Of a DNA stretch of 64,000 bases, positions 36,956 through 50,170 are shown piece by piece. A program made the translations under genes and the position numbers. The notes beneath the pieces were generated by a model. That model ran no database searches, was not told the origin of the DNA, and was given only the letters and a program-made list of their open reading frames with translations. How positions within the stretch are numbered: the first letter of the stretch is position 1; the number at the start of each line of letters is the position of its first letter. Source of the DNA: Oreocharis arfaki (Eukaryota > Chordata > Aves > Passeriformes > Paramythiidae); contig VZRR01008201.1 of assembly GCA_013398015.1 (NCBI GenBank), positions 244,025 through 308,024 on the forward strand. The letters run 5' to 3'.

Positions 36956-37383
36956 GGTGTGAATAGCACTGAGGTGCTCTTGTATATCGTGGAGGTAGTA
37001 AAAAAACCTTTATGTGTTCACTCATTTGGGTTAAAGGAGAGTTTTTATGCCTTGGACTGTCTTCTCACAGAACTTATAATGAATTCCAAAAACTCATGGG
37101 AAAAAGAACAAAGGAAATCCTCTTATTATATCTGGAACAGCAACCCTTCAGCTGTGTTTCCATACATAGCAAGATTCACTTATTTTGTTACTACTACACC
37201 TTCAATTCTTAAGACAGAAGTGATATATGGCTATGAGTAGAATATATTGTAATATATTACAAACTGGAATACTTTGATTCTGTACTTTTATAAAAGGTTT
37301 TGTTGTGCTCAGAAGTATCGAAGTTTCTGCTGTTAAACTGCTATGAACTGGCCAAATAACTATTGGAGACAGAAGAAAAATAA

Positions 37384-37486
37384 CATATAGATATACATGC
37401 ACACATATATATATATACACACAGATATAATATACATATACATACACATATGTATTGTATATATACACACACGCACACACACACAA
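37384..37486 (+). repeat. (TA)n/(CA)n compound microsatellite
   Basis: ACACATATATATATATACAC, then mixed ATACATA units, ending in ACACACACGCACACACACAC. About 100 bases in total, imperfect. Confidence 0.9.
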
Positions 37487-39976
37487 TTTTCCAAAGAAAG
37501 GTCTCTTCCCTGCAGCTAATGAAAAAAAAATTCAGATGAAAATATTCCTTAATTAAGCAGAGTTGTAAAACAATAAAAGAAATTGTTTTTATCAAATTCA
37601 GCAATTGGATGGCAGTTTGCTTAGAATTATTGAGATCAGAAAGGAGTTTTCCACCTGAGTAAAAGGCTGAATATTTAAGTTCTCACTTTAGAAACATAGC
37701 CCTCCCATAGCTGCAAGCACTGAACTGCACTGCACTGTTTACAGCCTGGGACATTTTAGGAGAATTTCTGTGTAATGACTCATTTTGCTGTCACCTGGGC
37801 TGGCTAAGGAACAGGCTTACCCTCCTTTTTGCCGTACCTTACACAACGTGGTGTAATCTACAACAGAAAGATGTGGTGGGCTGCTGGAAGTGGTAGTGAA
37901 GTCACTACAGCTAAAAGGACCTTGCATTCAACTACTAGAACACATCAAATTTCAGTGCTCAAGTTCGCAAACCTGTAAGAAATATGTGTCATAAGCACAC
38001 AGACAAGCACTATTTCCTGAGCACTTAATATAATTTTCCTTTCAACACTCCTACAGTCCTGGCATTTGTAATGTTTCTTTTGATACTGAAGCTGTGGATA
38101 GAAGAATGCAAGAACATCTGTGCATATTTAAGATATTAATTCCAGATTATTTTTTTAAAGTCAGTGCATAGGTAACATTAAAGAAGAAAGAACTGATGAA
38201 GTGGTTTGGTTTTGGTGTTTCTGGTCATGAACTAATCATGCAGCATCTGCATTTCTTAGGGATGGTGATTCTTTTCCAAAGGGCAGAGACAAAGTAATCT
38301 AATAATTTAAATACGATATAATTTTATAGACTTGCACTCTAATTTGCATGTAGCTCAAGTTCAGTATTTGTGTTGGCTGAAAGGATAGGCAATGCACTGT
38401 ATTAGCAAAAGATTTGGGAAAAAACCATGACCCACCAGCTTACAGTACCTCTTTTGTGTTTTTGAGAATTAGGGTGTTTTTGAAAGTCAGACCCCTAATA
38501 GACTTGAAGCAGAAGTTACAGAAGTACAAGAGTACAAAAACACAACAGCATCTATTTCATTGAATCCAGCCAAGTGCTGACTGCAATTAATTCTGTTGTG
38601 CTGACAGGCTAATCCCTGGCAGCTTTCAAACTCCACAAATAAAAAGCATTAACTTATCTTCTGAAGCCTCTGAACTTGTCTGAAACCTGTTTCCTTGTCA
38701 TTACCCAAGTGAGGTCCTTTCTCGATGTCTTGCAGTGTCAGGACGCACTTAAGTGAAGCTGCAGGCACTGAGATATTCAAAGAGAGTTCCCCAATATGGA
38801 GGAAAGTGGTAGGGTCAAGATTTCCTGAAATTATTTCCCCTTGACACTCCGTAAATGCAAAGCAGTCTCCTCCTCAGGACGGAGTAAGGAGGTAACACCT
38901 CCTTCCACAGGGAGGACGTAACACTATTTTTCCCTTCCCACCTCCATCACTTTCTGTATAACCACCGGTTTTTCCTCTCTGGAGGCCCAGGCACAAACAT
39001 ATAAGAATACTTTGCATTTTCTTTGGCCTCGCTCCACTGTTTCAAGCCCTTTTGCAGGTTTTATTGCCAAACTCTCACTTGACTGATGTCCCTCCACCAT
39101 TGATCCTCCTGCATGAAATATGTTCCTGTAGAAGTTGTTGGCAGGCACTGGGTGCTTGGATAGCTCTGAATTGTTTTATACTAGGGGTAGTGGGGATTAA
39201 ACATAATTAATCTCCCTCCTCCATCAGTCTTTCCCTTTTACCCATCTAATTGCACTGGTGTTGCATTTGTGTAACTCAGTTACACAGTCCCAGCTATGCA
39301 TCTTTGTAAGCTGATGTCCGGATGGGGCACCACCAGAAAGGGCTGTTCAGTCAGCCAGGAGATGACAGTGGGTAATCACTGTCCCTGGCCAGACAAACCA
39401 GAGCTGCAGCTCTGCCCACTGCTGATGCTGACGAAGGTTCAGCTGGGTTACAGCAATTTTTGCCCTAATCAGGATGCTAACTCTAAGGTTTCCCTAGCAA
39501 CAAGAGCTGTAAGTCCAAAGTGACATCTCATTTCTACTAATCTTTTATTTCATTTTCAGTAGGTAATTGCAGGTAAATCCTCCAGCAGCTGTTCCAAAGA
39601 AGGATGAAGTGGTCAATACATTTCATTCTGCTGCCCACAAATACAAGTATATTAGGGAACAGTGTCATCAGATTTTTATCTGAGACACTTAATCTGTGTA
39701 TTAATAAGCATTCTCTAAAATAGATAGGTTCTCTTTCTTTCAAAATGATGGCATACGCTAGCAATGAAATATCAGCTTTTTCAATTACATGACTAAATAG
39801 AAGGGCAGCTCACATTACTGAGGCTGAGGTATATCATTTAGATAAGAGACTTGAAAATCTAATTCTTATCATGTGCCTCAGTAGCACTGTGGAATTCCCT
39901 ATTACTCAAGTGGTTTCATTGCTGTTACTAACAGTAGAAATAACAAAAGGAAAAGTGCTATATGATTCCCCTTTTC

Positions 39977-39990
39977 TTTTTTTTTTTTTT
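39977..39990 (+). repeat. T run of 14
   Basis: An uninterrupted T run following CTTTTC. No adjoining element is recognised. Confidence 0.8.
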
Positions 39991-41504
39991 CTTTGCCAGC
40001 TGTAGCAAACCAGCACCCTCAGTCTTTGAATGATGAAAAAAATTTGGGAGGATCAGTTAATGTCAGAGGGGAGACTTACAGAACATTTGCAAACATCTGG
40101 CAATAATTGCAGGGCTGAGTTATTATAAAGTAAAGCAGGGCACTGCTCATTCCACATTAGATCAGCTCTCTGTCATGTTGTTGCTTTGCAAAGAGAGCAC
40201 TTTACAGTATCTGCACTGGCTCCAGTGAGTTTCTAGGGAAGTCTTAGGTAGAGATTGAAAGACTGTGTCCCGCTCTCTCTCTCTGGGTGATAGCAAGCAG
40301 TTGTGACCAGCAGCTGCGCCAGGGCTAAAAACCTTAACAGACATGTGTAAAGGGGGTAGAGTTTTTTTCCTGTGCTTTTCCTGTTTCCTTAGAAAAGGAA
40401 CTCATGTTTCTTTTAGCTAAGACTAACAAAGCTTGGTTTTGTCTGAGTTATTTGGTAAGGCAGAGGAAGCTTTAATGAGGAAATGACTTATAAGACACAT
40501 GAAGGTCTGGTGTGAGCAGTTGTTACTTTTCTGAGTATTGAATAAGTACTCCCTTTCTTTTTATGAGAGACAGATTTGGTTTTGAAAAGGCAAGTGAATC
40601 CTGATAGACTTGATATTTCTCTTATATTGTTATATTGTAGATTTTTCCGAGGACTAGAAGCCTTGGTGCAGTGATTTGAAAACTGAATATAAAGACTCAG
40701 GGAGAGAGAAAAGCAGGGTATATCTTAGTATTTATCCTGCCACTAACTAAAATGAGGAATTTGTCCAAAACTGATCTCTGCTAATTTAGTTAGCAAAAGA
40801 CAAAAGAACAATTTCTCTCTGTTGGTTTTCGGTTTGCTATCACAAATGAATTTTGAACTTCCTGACTGCTATTCAAAGGGATGGAGAAGGAGCAGGAAGA
40901 AGAGAAGAAAAGGCAGGGAGTAAAGGACACAGAGCTTGTATTTCTGATCATCATGGTCTTCCAGGAATAGAAGTAGCACATTTCAAGCTGCTTGCCCTTT
41001 GCTTTCAGCAGTGGGAGTCCCCTCCGGCATTTATGTCTCAAACACTCCCTTTGGCTGCTCAGCCTGAGACTTAATAAGCAAGGACACAAGCTACTAACAA
41101 AAGAAGAAATGTTCCACTTATTATTCACTCTTAGAGCAATACTTAGAGCACTTTCTTTGTTTATTTAACACAGGTAAATGTAGTGCAGGCAAAGCCAAAA
41201 CAGCAGATACATCAATCTCAACTGCATAACAATTTCCATCCAACTCCCAGGCATATGCCTGGGTCCTTAGCATAACCACTGAGTAGCTGCCTGGAGTCTG
41301 CCCTGCTAAGGGTTCAGACAGTCTGTTTGGTTTGTTTGAAGCTGTCCAGACTTCCTCTACCTTTCTTCCTCTAATTTATCTTTTTTTTTTTCCCTCCCTA
41401 CACATTTGGATTCCCTCTACATACCTGCTTCCTGGTCAACTTAAGTGTCTAGAAAAAGCATGCAAACCCAAACCATGGTTTTCCATCAGAGGGCATCATA
41501 AGCT

Positions 41505-41960
41505 CAAACATCATGCTGGAAATGACATAAAAAGTCATCTGGTCCTTTCCCCTGCCCAAGGCAGGATCAACTGCCATTTCTGACAGATCTTTCTCTGACT
41601 TCTTCCTGAAGATCTCCCAGGATATCTGCTTAGAAAACTCTCCTGTCAATGCATTCTTTATCCTTATAATTTCCAGACTTTTCCTTGTATTACATATGAA
41701 TTTTCTGATTGAAGTGACATCCATTATTTCCTAACATTTCCATCACAGTGGACCCTGTTTAACATATATCCTCCAGCTGTCTCTTCTGGAGACTAAGAAC
41801 TAGTCAGGTTAGTCTTTCTCATTTTCTAGATCTCTGATTGTTCTTGTTGCTCTCTTCTGGACTGTCTCCACTTGGCCTACCTCCTTCTTGAAGTTCGGTG
41901 CCCAGACCTCATAGTATTCTGAATAGAATGGAAAAAAAAGGTCTCCAAGTCTTTTTTAAA
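41505..41960 (-). mobile_element. Old CR1-type LINE 3' fragment, minus orientation
   Basis: The plus strand shows antisense CR1 landmarks in order: an AGTCATCTGGTCCTTTCCCC / TGCCCAAGGCAGGATCAACT pair near 41533-41573 (the region next to the element's 3' end), and CTCTTCTGGACTGTCTCCAC with TTGAAGTTCGGTGCCCAGAC near 41850-41910. The middle is heavily diverged. The order fits an element transcribed leftward. The age resembles the copy at 19.1 kb more than the young-looking copies at 28.5-29.6 kb. Confidence 0.65.
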
Positions 41961-43470
41961 AATTTTTAATAAGTGTCATGAAGAAGCTTTCTCCCAGTTG
42001 CTTAAAATCATCTTTATTTAGATGATGCTCCGGCTCTAGTCCAGTGGGAAGCAATCTGCAGGGTCAGCCACGTATAGATCTTAGCCTGTGGGGCCCTCTG
42101 CAGAATCTGACAGACCCTGCAGGAGTCAGGTAGGCTGGATAATGGTCCCTAACAGAGCCAGTGAAATTTGCTGCCTGATGTGTATACTAGCACTGATGCC
42201 AGGCTGTACTAGATTTATGTGCTGCTTAATTGTGTCAGCTAGACAAAAATCACACTAAGAGCAGAGCAAATGCCTGTGATAGGCACACTGAGGAGGCAGA
42301 GCAGACAGGAAGTCAAGCATATTCCTTGCTTCTGAGCACTCCCAGGGACAGAATTTTGTACAGGGGAGCCTTTTTCCCCAGGGCAACTGGTCCTGCTTAA
42401 AACCATGTGAAATTCAGGGATAAAATAACTGGTCTGTCAAGAAATTTAGCTGGTGGAAGCAGAGGCAAGCAGGTACCAAAGGACCTTTGTACTCTCTGAG
42501 GTCATCTGTAGAGTCAGACTTTTCTCACAAAATTGTTTGTACATCCATGTCTCATTTGGGCGGAAAAGGGAAACATTCCAATCTGAAGGAACAAAGGCTT
42601 TATTTGATTTGCTGGTTGCTGTCTTGAAAGGCTCTTGTCAGCCTGGCTTTTGCCTAGGGGGAGAGAATTGCCATGGTGTGAGGCTTCCAGGCAGATGGCT
42701 GGAAGCAAGCACCAGGCTCAGCGCCTCCCCGTCAGCCCAGCTGTAGCTCCCAGATTGGAAGGATCTCATGCTCTTTGCCTCTAGGTAGAAAACGTGAATG
42801 ATAAGAGCCTGACAGAAATGTCAGCTTCCAGCTGCGTGACAATTCCTCTCCAACACAAATTTAAAATAAGAGTCAGGTAAAATTGAAAATTCTCAAAGAA
42901 TTATTATCTGATAGACAGTTATTAAAACGGCATTTTCCACAGGAAAAAAATGACATCTTTTCCTCTCTGACAGGAAACTGCCAACCATTTCCTCTCACTG
43001 GTGCCTCAAAACCTTTCAGTTCTTTTCCAGATGGTCTTTTCCCATCCATGAGCAGTTGCCTCTGATTCCCACTTGCAACCCCTCTCACATCCTTTCCTAT
43101 GAACCTCACCCTGCTCACTTCACCTGCCCATTTTCCTTTCTACCCTTTCCCCTCTACTCAGTGCCCCTCTGCTTTTCCAACAAGAATAAAAAAGGGAGAA
43201 AGCATCAGAACTAGCCAGTCAGAGATATCTTGCTCTCACAATCTAGAGTGCTTGGAAATTACAGCACTGCCAGCTCTGTGATGCCAGCTTTCATTTTTCT
43301 TAATTCTTTCGCTCTATTCAGAGTTAAAATCTGCTAGGTCACTTCTATTCCCGTAATCATACAGTGTGTTGCATTATGACATTTCAGCTCTAGCAGGACC
43401 CTCTAAATCTACATGTAGCTGAACTAAGGGAAAGCAGGGAGGGAAGGCAAAGAGAAGGAACTGTAAGAGA

Positions 43471-43540
43471 GCTACACCCTCCTGGGTACTCACAGCTACA
43501 CCCTCCTGGGTACTCACATCTACACCCTCCTGGGTACTCT
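43471..43540 (+). repeat. Three-copy 24-bp tandem repeat
   Basis: The unit GCTACACCCTCCTGGGTACT plus CACA repeats almost exactly: copy 1 at 43471-43494, copy 2 at 43495-43518, and a partial third copy with one change at 43519-43540. The near identity suggests a recent duplication. On the minus strand one frame reads EYPGGCSC-type repeats, but the frame is short and unsupported. Confidence 0.9.
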
Positions 43541-46057
43541 GTCTTCCTTAGCTGTAATGTATCGTTGAAATCAAGGCACCATAGGCAACCTGCTGTCTGC
43601 TGGCTTTGTGTCACTTTACATCCATTGACAATTATTCACTGGCACCTAGGGAGATCTTGAACTCCAGCTCTGTCCCGTCAGCTCACCAGGGACTCAGCTA
43701 ACATCCCAAGATACTGCAGGATTCATCACCCATGCTGGAACATCTGCCATCTGTTTTTTGCAATGCTCTCCAGCACTAAAGGTTCTGGGGTGGAACCCCT
43801 CTTTAGTGGGGTGAGAAATAAAACCCCACCCAACCTGTGGCTGCAGGCAGAGCAAGGTGTCATCCTTTTCCTTCAGATTCCCTCTAAATCTAACCCAGCT
43901 TCTCTAGGCCCCCTGCTGACATCTTCAGTAGGAATTCTTAATGTGTGCACTGCAGGCCTCACCTTCTGCATTTCTACATCTGTATGTGTATTTATGTGAG
44001 GTCAAGTAATGCGACATTCAGCTGGGGAGGCAAAGGCTGAACACAAATAGCGTGTCGGCTGGCTCTTGCTCGGGGGTCAGAGGAGTGAGCAAAGCCAGCA
44101 CACAGGCATCATTTCCTTCCCCTATACATCCAGTTTCCCGCAAAGAATCGACTGCAGAAGTCACTGCTTTCCGCCAGCTAGCAATACCCTGTTACCACTA
44201 ATTGCAAAAGCCATTAATAAAAGAGGGGAGGGGGGGAAGTAAGACACAAAAGGGAATAAATACTGTACATAGCCGGAGGGCCTTTCCCTCCTACACATAT
44301 GATTCACTGTTGTTCCTTGCCTCACAAGGGAAAATGTTGTCCTGCTGAATATGTACCTTAAAGGCAACTCTGCCTCAGAGACATCACATATGCATATTGA
44401 TAACATGCACTTTGTAGTGCCTAGAGATGTTTTTAACGAGGCTTGCTGAAATGTACCAACAACTTTCTCTCCTTCCTTCTGTGTGCCACAGATGATTTTT
44501 AAATGTGTTTCCTGGTGGTCTGTATTCCCTGTGAGAAAGCAAAAGGATAGGACAGACAATAATTCAGGATGGCAGGAGAGGGGAGAAATGGCTTTCCATC
44601 CTCCTCAGCTGTGCAGGCTTGCGTGGGCCTGGGGACCCCATTTCCCTTGAAACCCCCCCATAAGCTCTTGGGGTTTTCCACACGAGACTAGAGACACACA
44701 TGGAGCACCACTTAACCAGGCTTTAGGGAGCAGCCTAGGTGAGGGGCCACCCTGCCAGCAGCAGAGTGGGGGCAGAACCACTGTGCAGGTCACCCCACGG
44801 GGCTCACACTACATAAAACTCCACCTACCCCTGCGCCTCTAACTGGTATTACTACACGGCTGGCAGAAGACAGGTGAAGTTTTCTTGCCATCTCAAAGTG
44901 TTGGGAAGAGCAGTGACATGCACACTGAGTCCTTCCAAGCCTTCCCCTCCTGTGTCCTCTTGTGTAGCCATTTTTATCTAGCCATATTGAATAGGTATAA
45001 TTCAATTTCAACATCCACCTTACGGTGTCATAAGCAATTAAAATGGAGATTTAGAGTCATTAGAAGCATGATTACAGAAACACTGATATCCCACACACCC
45101 TATTCTGTCCTCTATGGGATGATGGGTACTCTTGTACCGAGAAGATACTTTTCTCATCCCTTTCTACCGTTGGAAAATGCCTATAATTGAAACTCTGCTG
45201 CATTCATGTTCTACGAAAGGTTACACAGCCGCAGTGCCTGCTCCAGGGTGTGAGTCTGGAGACCAAACTCACAGCGCTCACCAGCACTCCAGTGTGGACA
45301 TTTGCTGTCCAAAGCTCCTGAGAAAGATGTGCTTGGTGTCAGGCAGGCAGCAGGTCACATCTGGAAACGTGGGGCGTACGACTTTTCTTGCCCAGGACTG
45401 CATTTGAAGGAGGGCAAATGCACGGTGTGATCCACACCCCCTGCTGACCAGCTAGCAGAGGAGTAGCTGCTGGTCATCACCAGCAGTGAGCCACATGCTT
45501 CATCCACCTCTTCACAGACCTAAAACAGACTGTGCAGCTGGGCTGCACTCAGAAGTGTTATGTAAAGATACATGAGCAAGATTTAAATAACTTTATTCAG
45601 GCATCAGGATCAGCTGTTTGCAGTGGAATAAATTCACAACAGAGCTGCTGTTAGGTTGTCTCATCACCTGATTCGGCTCGTTTAAAATTTGCTGCTGTGT
45701 CCCTCTGCTGGGGCAGCCAGGAAAGAGATGGAGGAGAGGTGGAGGAACTGCACTTGGCCTCATCTCTCCCTCTTCGAGGGAGGCAGTTACACTGGGCAGT
45801 GCTAATGAGATGCTGTGAAGCCTCCTTACTCCCTTAATTGCCCACGGAAAATTTGTCCCACACTGTCTCAAAATCTTGGTCTCTTCTTGCTCTTAACTGC
45901 TGCACCAATGAAAGGGGGGTGCTTTAAATACAACAGCTGTTGTAGTGGCTGATAGGTTAAGATACAATTCTTGGTTGGTGCTGGAAATCAGAGAACTTGC
46001 CTAGAGAGATAGTTGCAGAATTTAAACATAATAAACCTCTTTTCTGAATCCCGCCTA

Positions 46058-46067
46058 CCCCCCCCCC
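46058..46067 (+). repeat. C run of 10
   Basis: Uninterrupted C run between CCGCCTA and ACCC, prone to slippage. Confidence 0.8.
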
Positions 46068-46240
46068 ACCCTTTAAGAAAATTAATTACCATTCATTGTG
46101 GGCATAATCAGATTTATATGTCCATCATAGCAGGGTATTTTTATCTTATATGAGAAATTTTTTTCTTATTGAACCAACTTAGAAATCTAGAAATTTTCAA
46201 ATATAGTTTAAAATATTCTTGAAAGACAGTGTGCTTTTTT

Positions 46241-46273
46241 GCTTGCTTGCTTCCTTCCTTCCTCCTTTCTCTC
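46241..46273 (+). repeat. (GCTT)n/(CCTT)n pyrimidine tract
   Basis: GCTTGCTTGCTTCCTTCCTT, then CCTCCTTTCTCTCT: short tetranucleotide repeats grading into a mixed pyrimidine tract. Confidence 0.8.
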
Positions 46274-47679
46274 TACTGAAATAAATTTTTGGATTGCCAT
46301 TTTTATTGATCCGTCATTGCAGATGACATAGTCTTCAAATCCATAGACTTCATTTCTAAAAGAAATGAAATTTTAGGTAACCTCAGATAAATTATCATTG
46401 TCAGCATCATGAATGAACACAGAGCCATTACAATATGATTTTCACAGCAAAATGTCTTTCAGGGAAAGCAGATCCTTGCTTGAAAAGAGCATACACAAGT
46501 GGGACACACAGAGAGAGGCGTGCTCCAGGCTTCACTGGTTGTGAAAGCGCATAGACTGCTTCCAGTAAAAATAAAAATAAATCTGCAAAATTTGGTGAAG
46601 TTTGTCAGGCATCATAGCACCGCACAGGTTTGATTAGAGGAGACATTATCTCTCTGGGACAGGACTCTGAATAACTGTCATGTTTTCTAGAGGGAAAGAT
46701 GCTCTGAGTGTTGACACAAAGATCTCCCTGGGAACCTGACAGTGGTGAGAATGAGTGAGGAAGTGGAGACAATGCGGTGCTTCAGCTCAACCACAATGTC
46801 CAAGTATCCTCAATGTGTACTCACCTCACTGGTACACTTTCAAATGCCATTTAGCCCTAATTTTCTCTGCTTTCTACTGCTTAAATTGGGTATCACAAAG
46901 GATGGTTTTCTCCATGTTTTTTTAAGAAGAGATAGGAGCTTGCTTTCAATTTTGGATAGAGTCCTTTCATAGACTTTATTTTGTCTACATATATTCTGCA
47001 AAATGTACTTCAGCTCTCATAGAACATATTCATTTGAGTGTTATCCAGTATCAGCTCGTTTATATCCCTGCAGATATATGGAGAGTTTCCCAGCCTTGAA
47101 AGCAAAAATCAAGAGACTAGAATTGGCAGCTATTGGCATTCATTTGGGTGGGAGTTTTCCTGTTCGTTTCACAGGTCTATATTATTTTATCCTTTTAGAG
47201 TTAATTCTTTTATTTTGGGGACTGCTGGAGGGGAAGCTAAGGAAGAAAAACAGAAGCCTTGAGGTAATGACTCAAGTAAGAGTGTTCACACCTTCATTTT
47301 CTATGTGTGTTAAAACAAGAAGGCAAGAATGAAGGCAGGCAAATGCAGCTAAGAGGCAAATGTGGTTAAGGAAACCAATAAATGCTCATTGAGAGCCACT
47401 GGCAGCAGAGACAACAGCGGGGCGATGAGCTCCCTGGGGTCACCAGTGGCTGTCACACAGGTCCAGCGCCAGGGGAGGAGAGGGATGAAGGGCTGTGCAT
47501 TTTGCATGAAGGATGGGCCCCACAGGCAGCAGGTGTGAGGGAAAAGGCGACAAAGAGGAGGTCTCAAGGATGAAGAAGGAGTTCCATTGAGAATGATGGG
47601 CAGGGTATAGTGAAACAGAGGAAGGAAGAGGTATTGTAAATCAAGGTCTGTTGGCAAAGGACGGGCGAGTGTATGCTAG

Positions 47680-47905
47680 CCATGAACGAATTCAGGCTGG
47701 AAATTCAGAGAAGTTTTCTAGTTTTGAGACCTGTAAACTCTGGAGCAATCTTCCAATCAGAGCAGCTATAAAAAACCTGGTTATCATAACTTTAAGAAGT
47801 TAAGACTTTAAGAAAGGTTGATGTGCTGGGTAGAAAGCATTACATTCTATTGTTATGAGAGGCAGTAGGGGACTGGGCTCTGTAGCCTACAAGATCCTTT
47901 CCTGG
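47680..47905 (+). mobile_element. Old CR1-type LINE 3' fragment
   Basis: GAACGAATTCAGGCTGGAAA, then AGAAGTTTTCTAGTTTTGAG and a CTGGAGCAATCTTCCAATCA block follow the order of an old amniote CR1 3' region. A diverged terminal segment (GACTGGGCTCTGTAGCCTAC, then GATCCTTTCCTGGTCTGTGT) sits where the element's end is expected. Plus orientation; no octamer tail survives. Confidence 0.6.
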
Positions 47906-48683
47906 TCTGTGTTCCTAATTAAACAAAGTATGGGGGTTTTTTTGCTGTGTATTAAGCTAGGGGGATGTGAACAAACATCTCATAGGCACAGAATCCTTTC
48001 CGTTCCTCCTAGAGCTTCCCTACCAGGAGTCTCCTTGACAGCATAAACCTTGCTGTAAACAGTAAAATAAATGCAAGCCTTGAAGAACAAAAAACACAGC
48101 CAGGGAATTATGTTAAACCGTGAAGTCCTCAACTGCTTCTGTGCAGGTTAAAAATAAGGGCCATGTTCTGACATCCTCACTCCTTGTCTACCAGAAAAAG
48201 CATTTTTCTGACACGGAAAACTGTAACTTGGTGACAGCAGCTGACTTAATTACAAAATTCCTGACAAATCATCAGACAGAAAGTACAAAAGGAATATTTA
48301 AGGGTCACTGAACTGTGTTCCCAAGGGCTGGGCAGAAGTGGTGTTAGTCTAGAGAACATCACCTTACACTTCTTATCTCTAAGGCAAGCAGGGCCAAAAG
48401 AATATTCACATTTTGGATAGATTTATCATAGCTTTCTAGCACAATTCCAGTGGGTTTTGATTCAGTTGAAATCCAAAATGAGCCTGCAGGTTGGTTTCTA
48501 TTTTCTAAAGACCACTTCACCTTTTTGTAGAAAATATCATCGATCTCAGTGTAAATATTCAGAGTTATTGGAACTGCCTGGTTATTATATTATTAAAATG
48601 AAGGATGGGTTTTAGGAAGATTAACTGCAGCAGAATAAGCAGCAGCAGAAGCTGCCTGATTGACAGAAAAAGTGTTTAGACCC

Positions 48684-48706
48684 TTTTATTTATTTATTTT
48701 TTTTTT
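48684..48706 (+). repeat. (TTTA)n grading into a T run
   Basis: TTTTATTTATTTATTTTTTTTTT-type tract, 23 bases. It could be the antisense of a retroposon tail, but no element is recognised. Confidence 0.7.
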
Positions 48707-49659
48707 AGTGCTAAGGTGGGTGGGCATTCTGAAGTAAATGCAGAAGGCAAAGAGCCAGAGGGAAAGTAGAAACACAAATACGCTGCAGTCAGAAATACCA
48801 GGGTGTGCGTGCATGGCTCATGGGTACAACTATGACCTGCACCCCAGGACAACAGGTCATCCCAGGAATAGCCTTTGCTTGCAGCATGCAGCGTCGTTGG
48901 CAAGGAATTGCACGTACTGTCATGTGGTGCCAGGTTTTGTTTTGATGGAGAAGCCAGGAGCCTGGCAGGGGAATGAATTTATTTTCCTCACACACATGAG
49001 GCTGGGTCAGCTTTGCAAGTGGAAATGTGGTCAGAGTAAATTGGGGAAAGATAGAGTTTGCCCCTTGCTCTTTTTCCTGACAGTGCCAAGTTGCTGCAGT
49101 AAAAGGCATTAATGCTAATTGCATCTCTTTCCGTGAGCTCTTAGGGATTTCTGTGCTTTTAAACATTCATTGAGCAGAGGGGCAAAATCAAATAAGCAAC
49201 ACCGATGTGAATGTTCTGATAAAAATTAGGTGGAAGGACGAGCTGTATGAGCCCCAGAGTATTCCAGCTATGATTTTGTGGGTTGGAAAATGCCAGGAGA
49301 CTGGAAGCATCTGCAGTGAGCAGAGGAGGAGATTCCTCCCAGGAATAGAGCTGTGGGATGCTATATTGGAATGGAAGGGGCTCCAAGGTGCTTGTGCTGG
49401 TGGTGGTATTGAGAAGTAACAAGGGAAAAACACCAAAGGAGAACAACGTAGCAGAAGCAGAGGCAGAAGAAGCCATGGGAAGACAATCTTCAGAACAGGT
49501 CTATGACAGAATATTTACAAAATAATGACAATACATTAGTCATCCTCATGCTAAGGAAGCTTCTCTTTCACGTGACTATCCGGCAGTCTCACTCTCAAGG
49601 CCAGAGATTTTCACTGCTGGGATTGAAACCCCTTCACAGCAGGAGGCTTCAGTGACCAA

Positions 49660-50170
49660 ACAGGTCCCCACTTGACTCCTCACACACCCCACTCACAGAG
49701 TCAGACCAGGTTTCCTCACTGGTTCAACCCCAGGTTTCCCATGGCAAAGACTCAGGTGTCTTGTTCCATAAAGCCCTTTATTCATGGTGCAGTAACACAG
49801 AAACAGCCAGAGCTGGTATCTCTGAGTAGGATCCCCAACCAAGGAACCCCTGGGCTGTTATCCCCTCACAATCTCCCAGAAGTCTCCTCTTCCTCCTGAG
49901 TCATTGGCTCCTGCTCTCCTCTCTGTGTCCATCCACTTCACTGGCTCATGGTCTCTATCTCCTTTGTTATCCAAAAGGCTGCAGTTCCTGGCTCTTGCTG
50001 TGTTTCCCAATGTCCATTCCTGGCTGGAATCACCCACCATCACATCCTCTGTTATCCCAAAGGCTGGCAGGTCATGGGCTCTCTTCTCAGGGTCCTACCT
50101 GGAGCTCTGCATTTCAACCTGCATCTCAATCTGAAGCCTGCAAGCCCGGCTACTTGGACCCCATGTTTCC
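49660..50170. repeat. Unidentified repeat-like block, perhaps an old LTR
   Basis: This block differs in composition from its flanks and contains an imperfect internal duplication. CCTTTGTTATCCAAAAGGCT at 49961-49980 recurs as CCTCTGTTATCCCAAAGGCT at 50046-50065, each followed by a similar GGCTCT-containing stretch. On the minus strand CCATGAATAAAGGGCTTTAT carries an AATAAA near 49780-49790, as the R region of an LTR might. I cannot match it to a named family and see no clear TG...CA ends. Confidence 0.25.

Larger units (their letters stand above)
36956..41504. other. Non-coding stretch with microsatellite
   Basis: No supported gene. It contains the TA/CA microsatellite at 37384-37486 and a T run at 39977-39990. 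Open frames over the microsatellite are low-complexity Tyr/Cys/Val artefacts. Confidence 0.55.
41961..47679. other. Non-coding stretch with small tandem repeats
   Basis: No supported gene. It contains a 24-bp minisatellite (43471-43540), a G-rich run near 44224-44240, a C run at 46058-46067 and a GCTT/CCTT tract at 46241-46273. Short frames with slight CpG enrichment near 45.2-45.4 kb show no motif. Confidence 0.55.
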
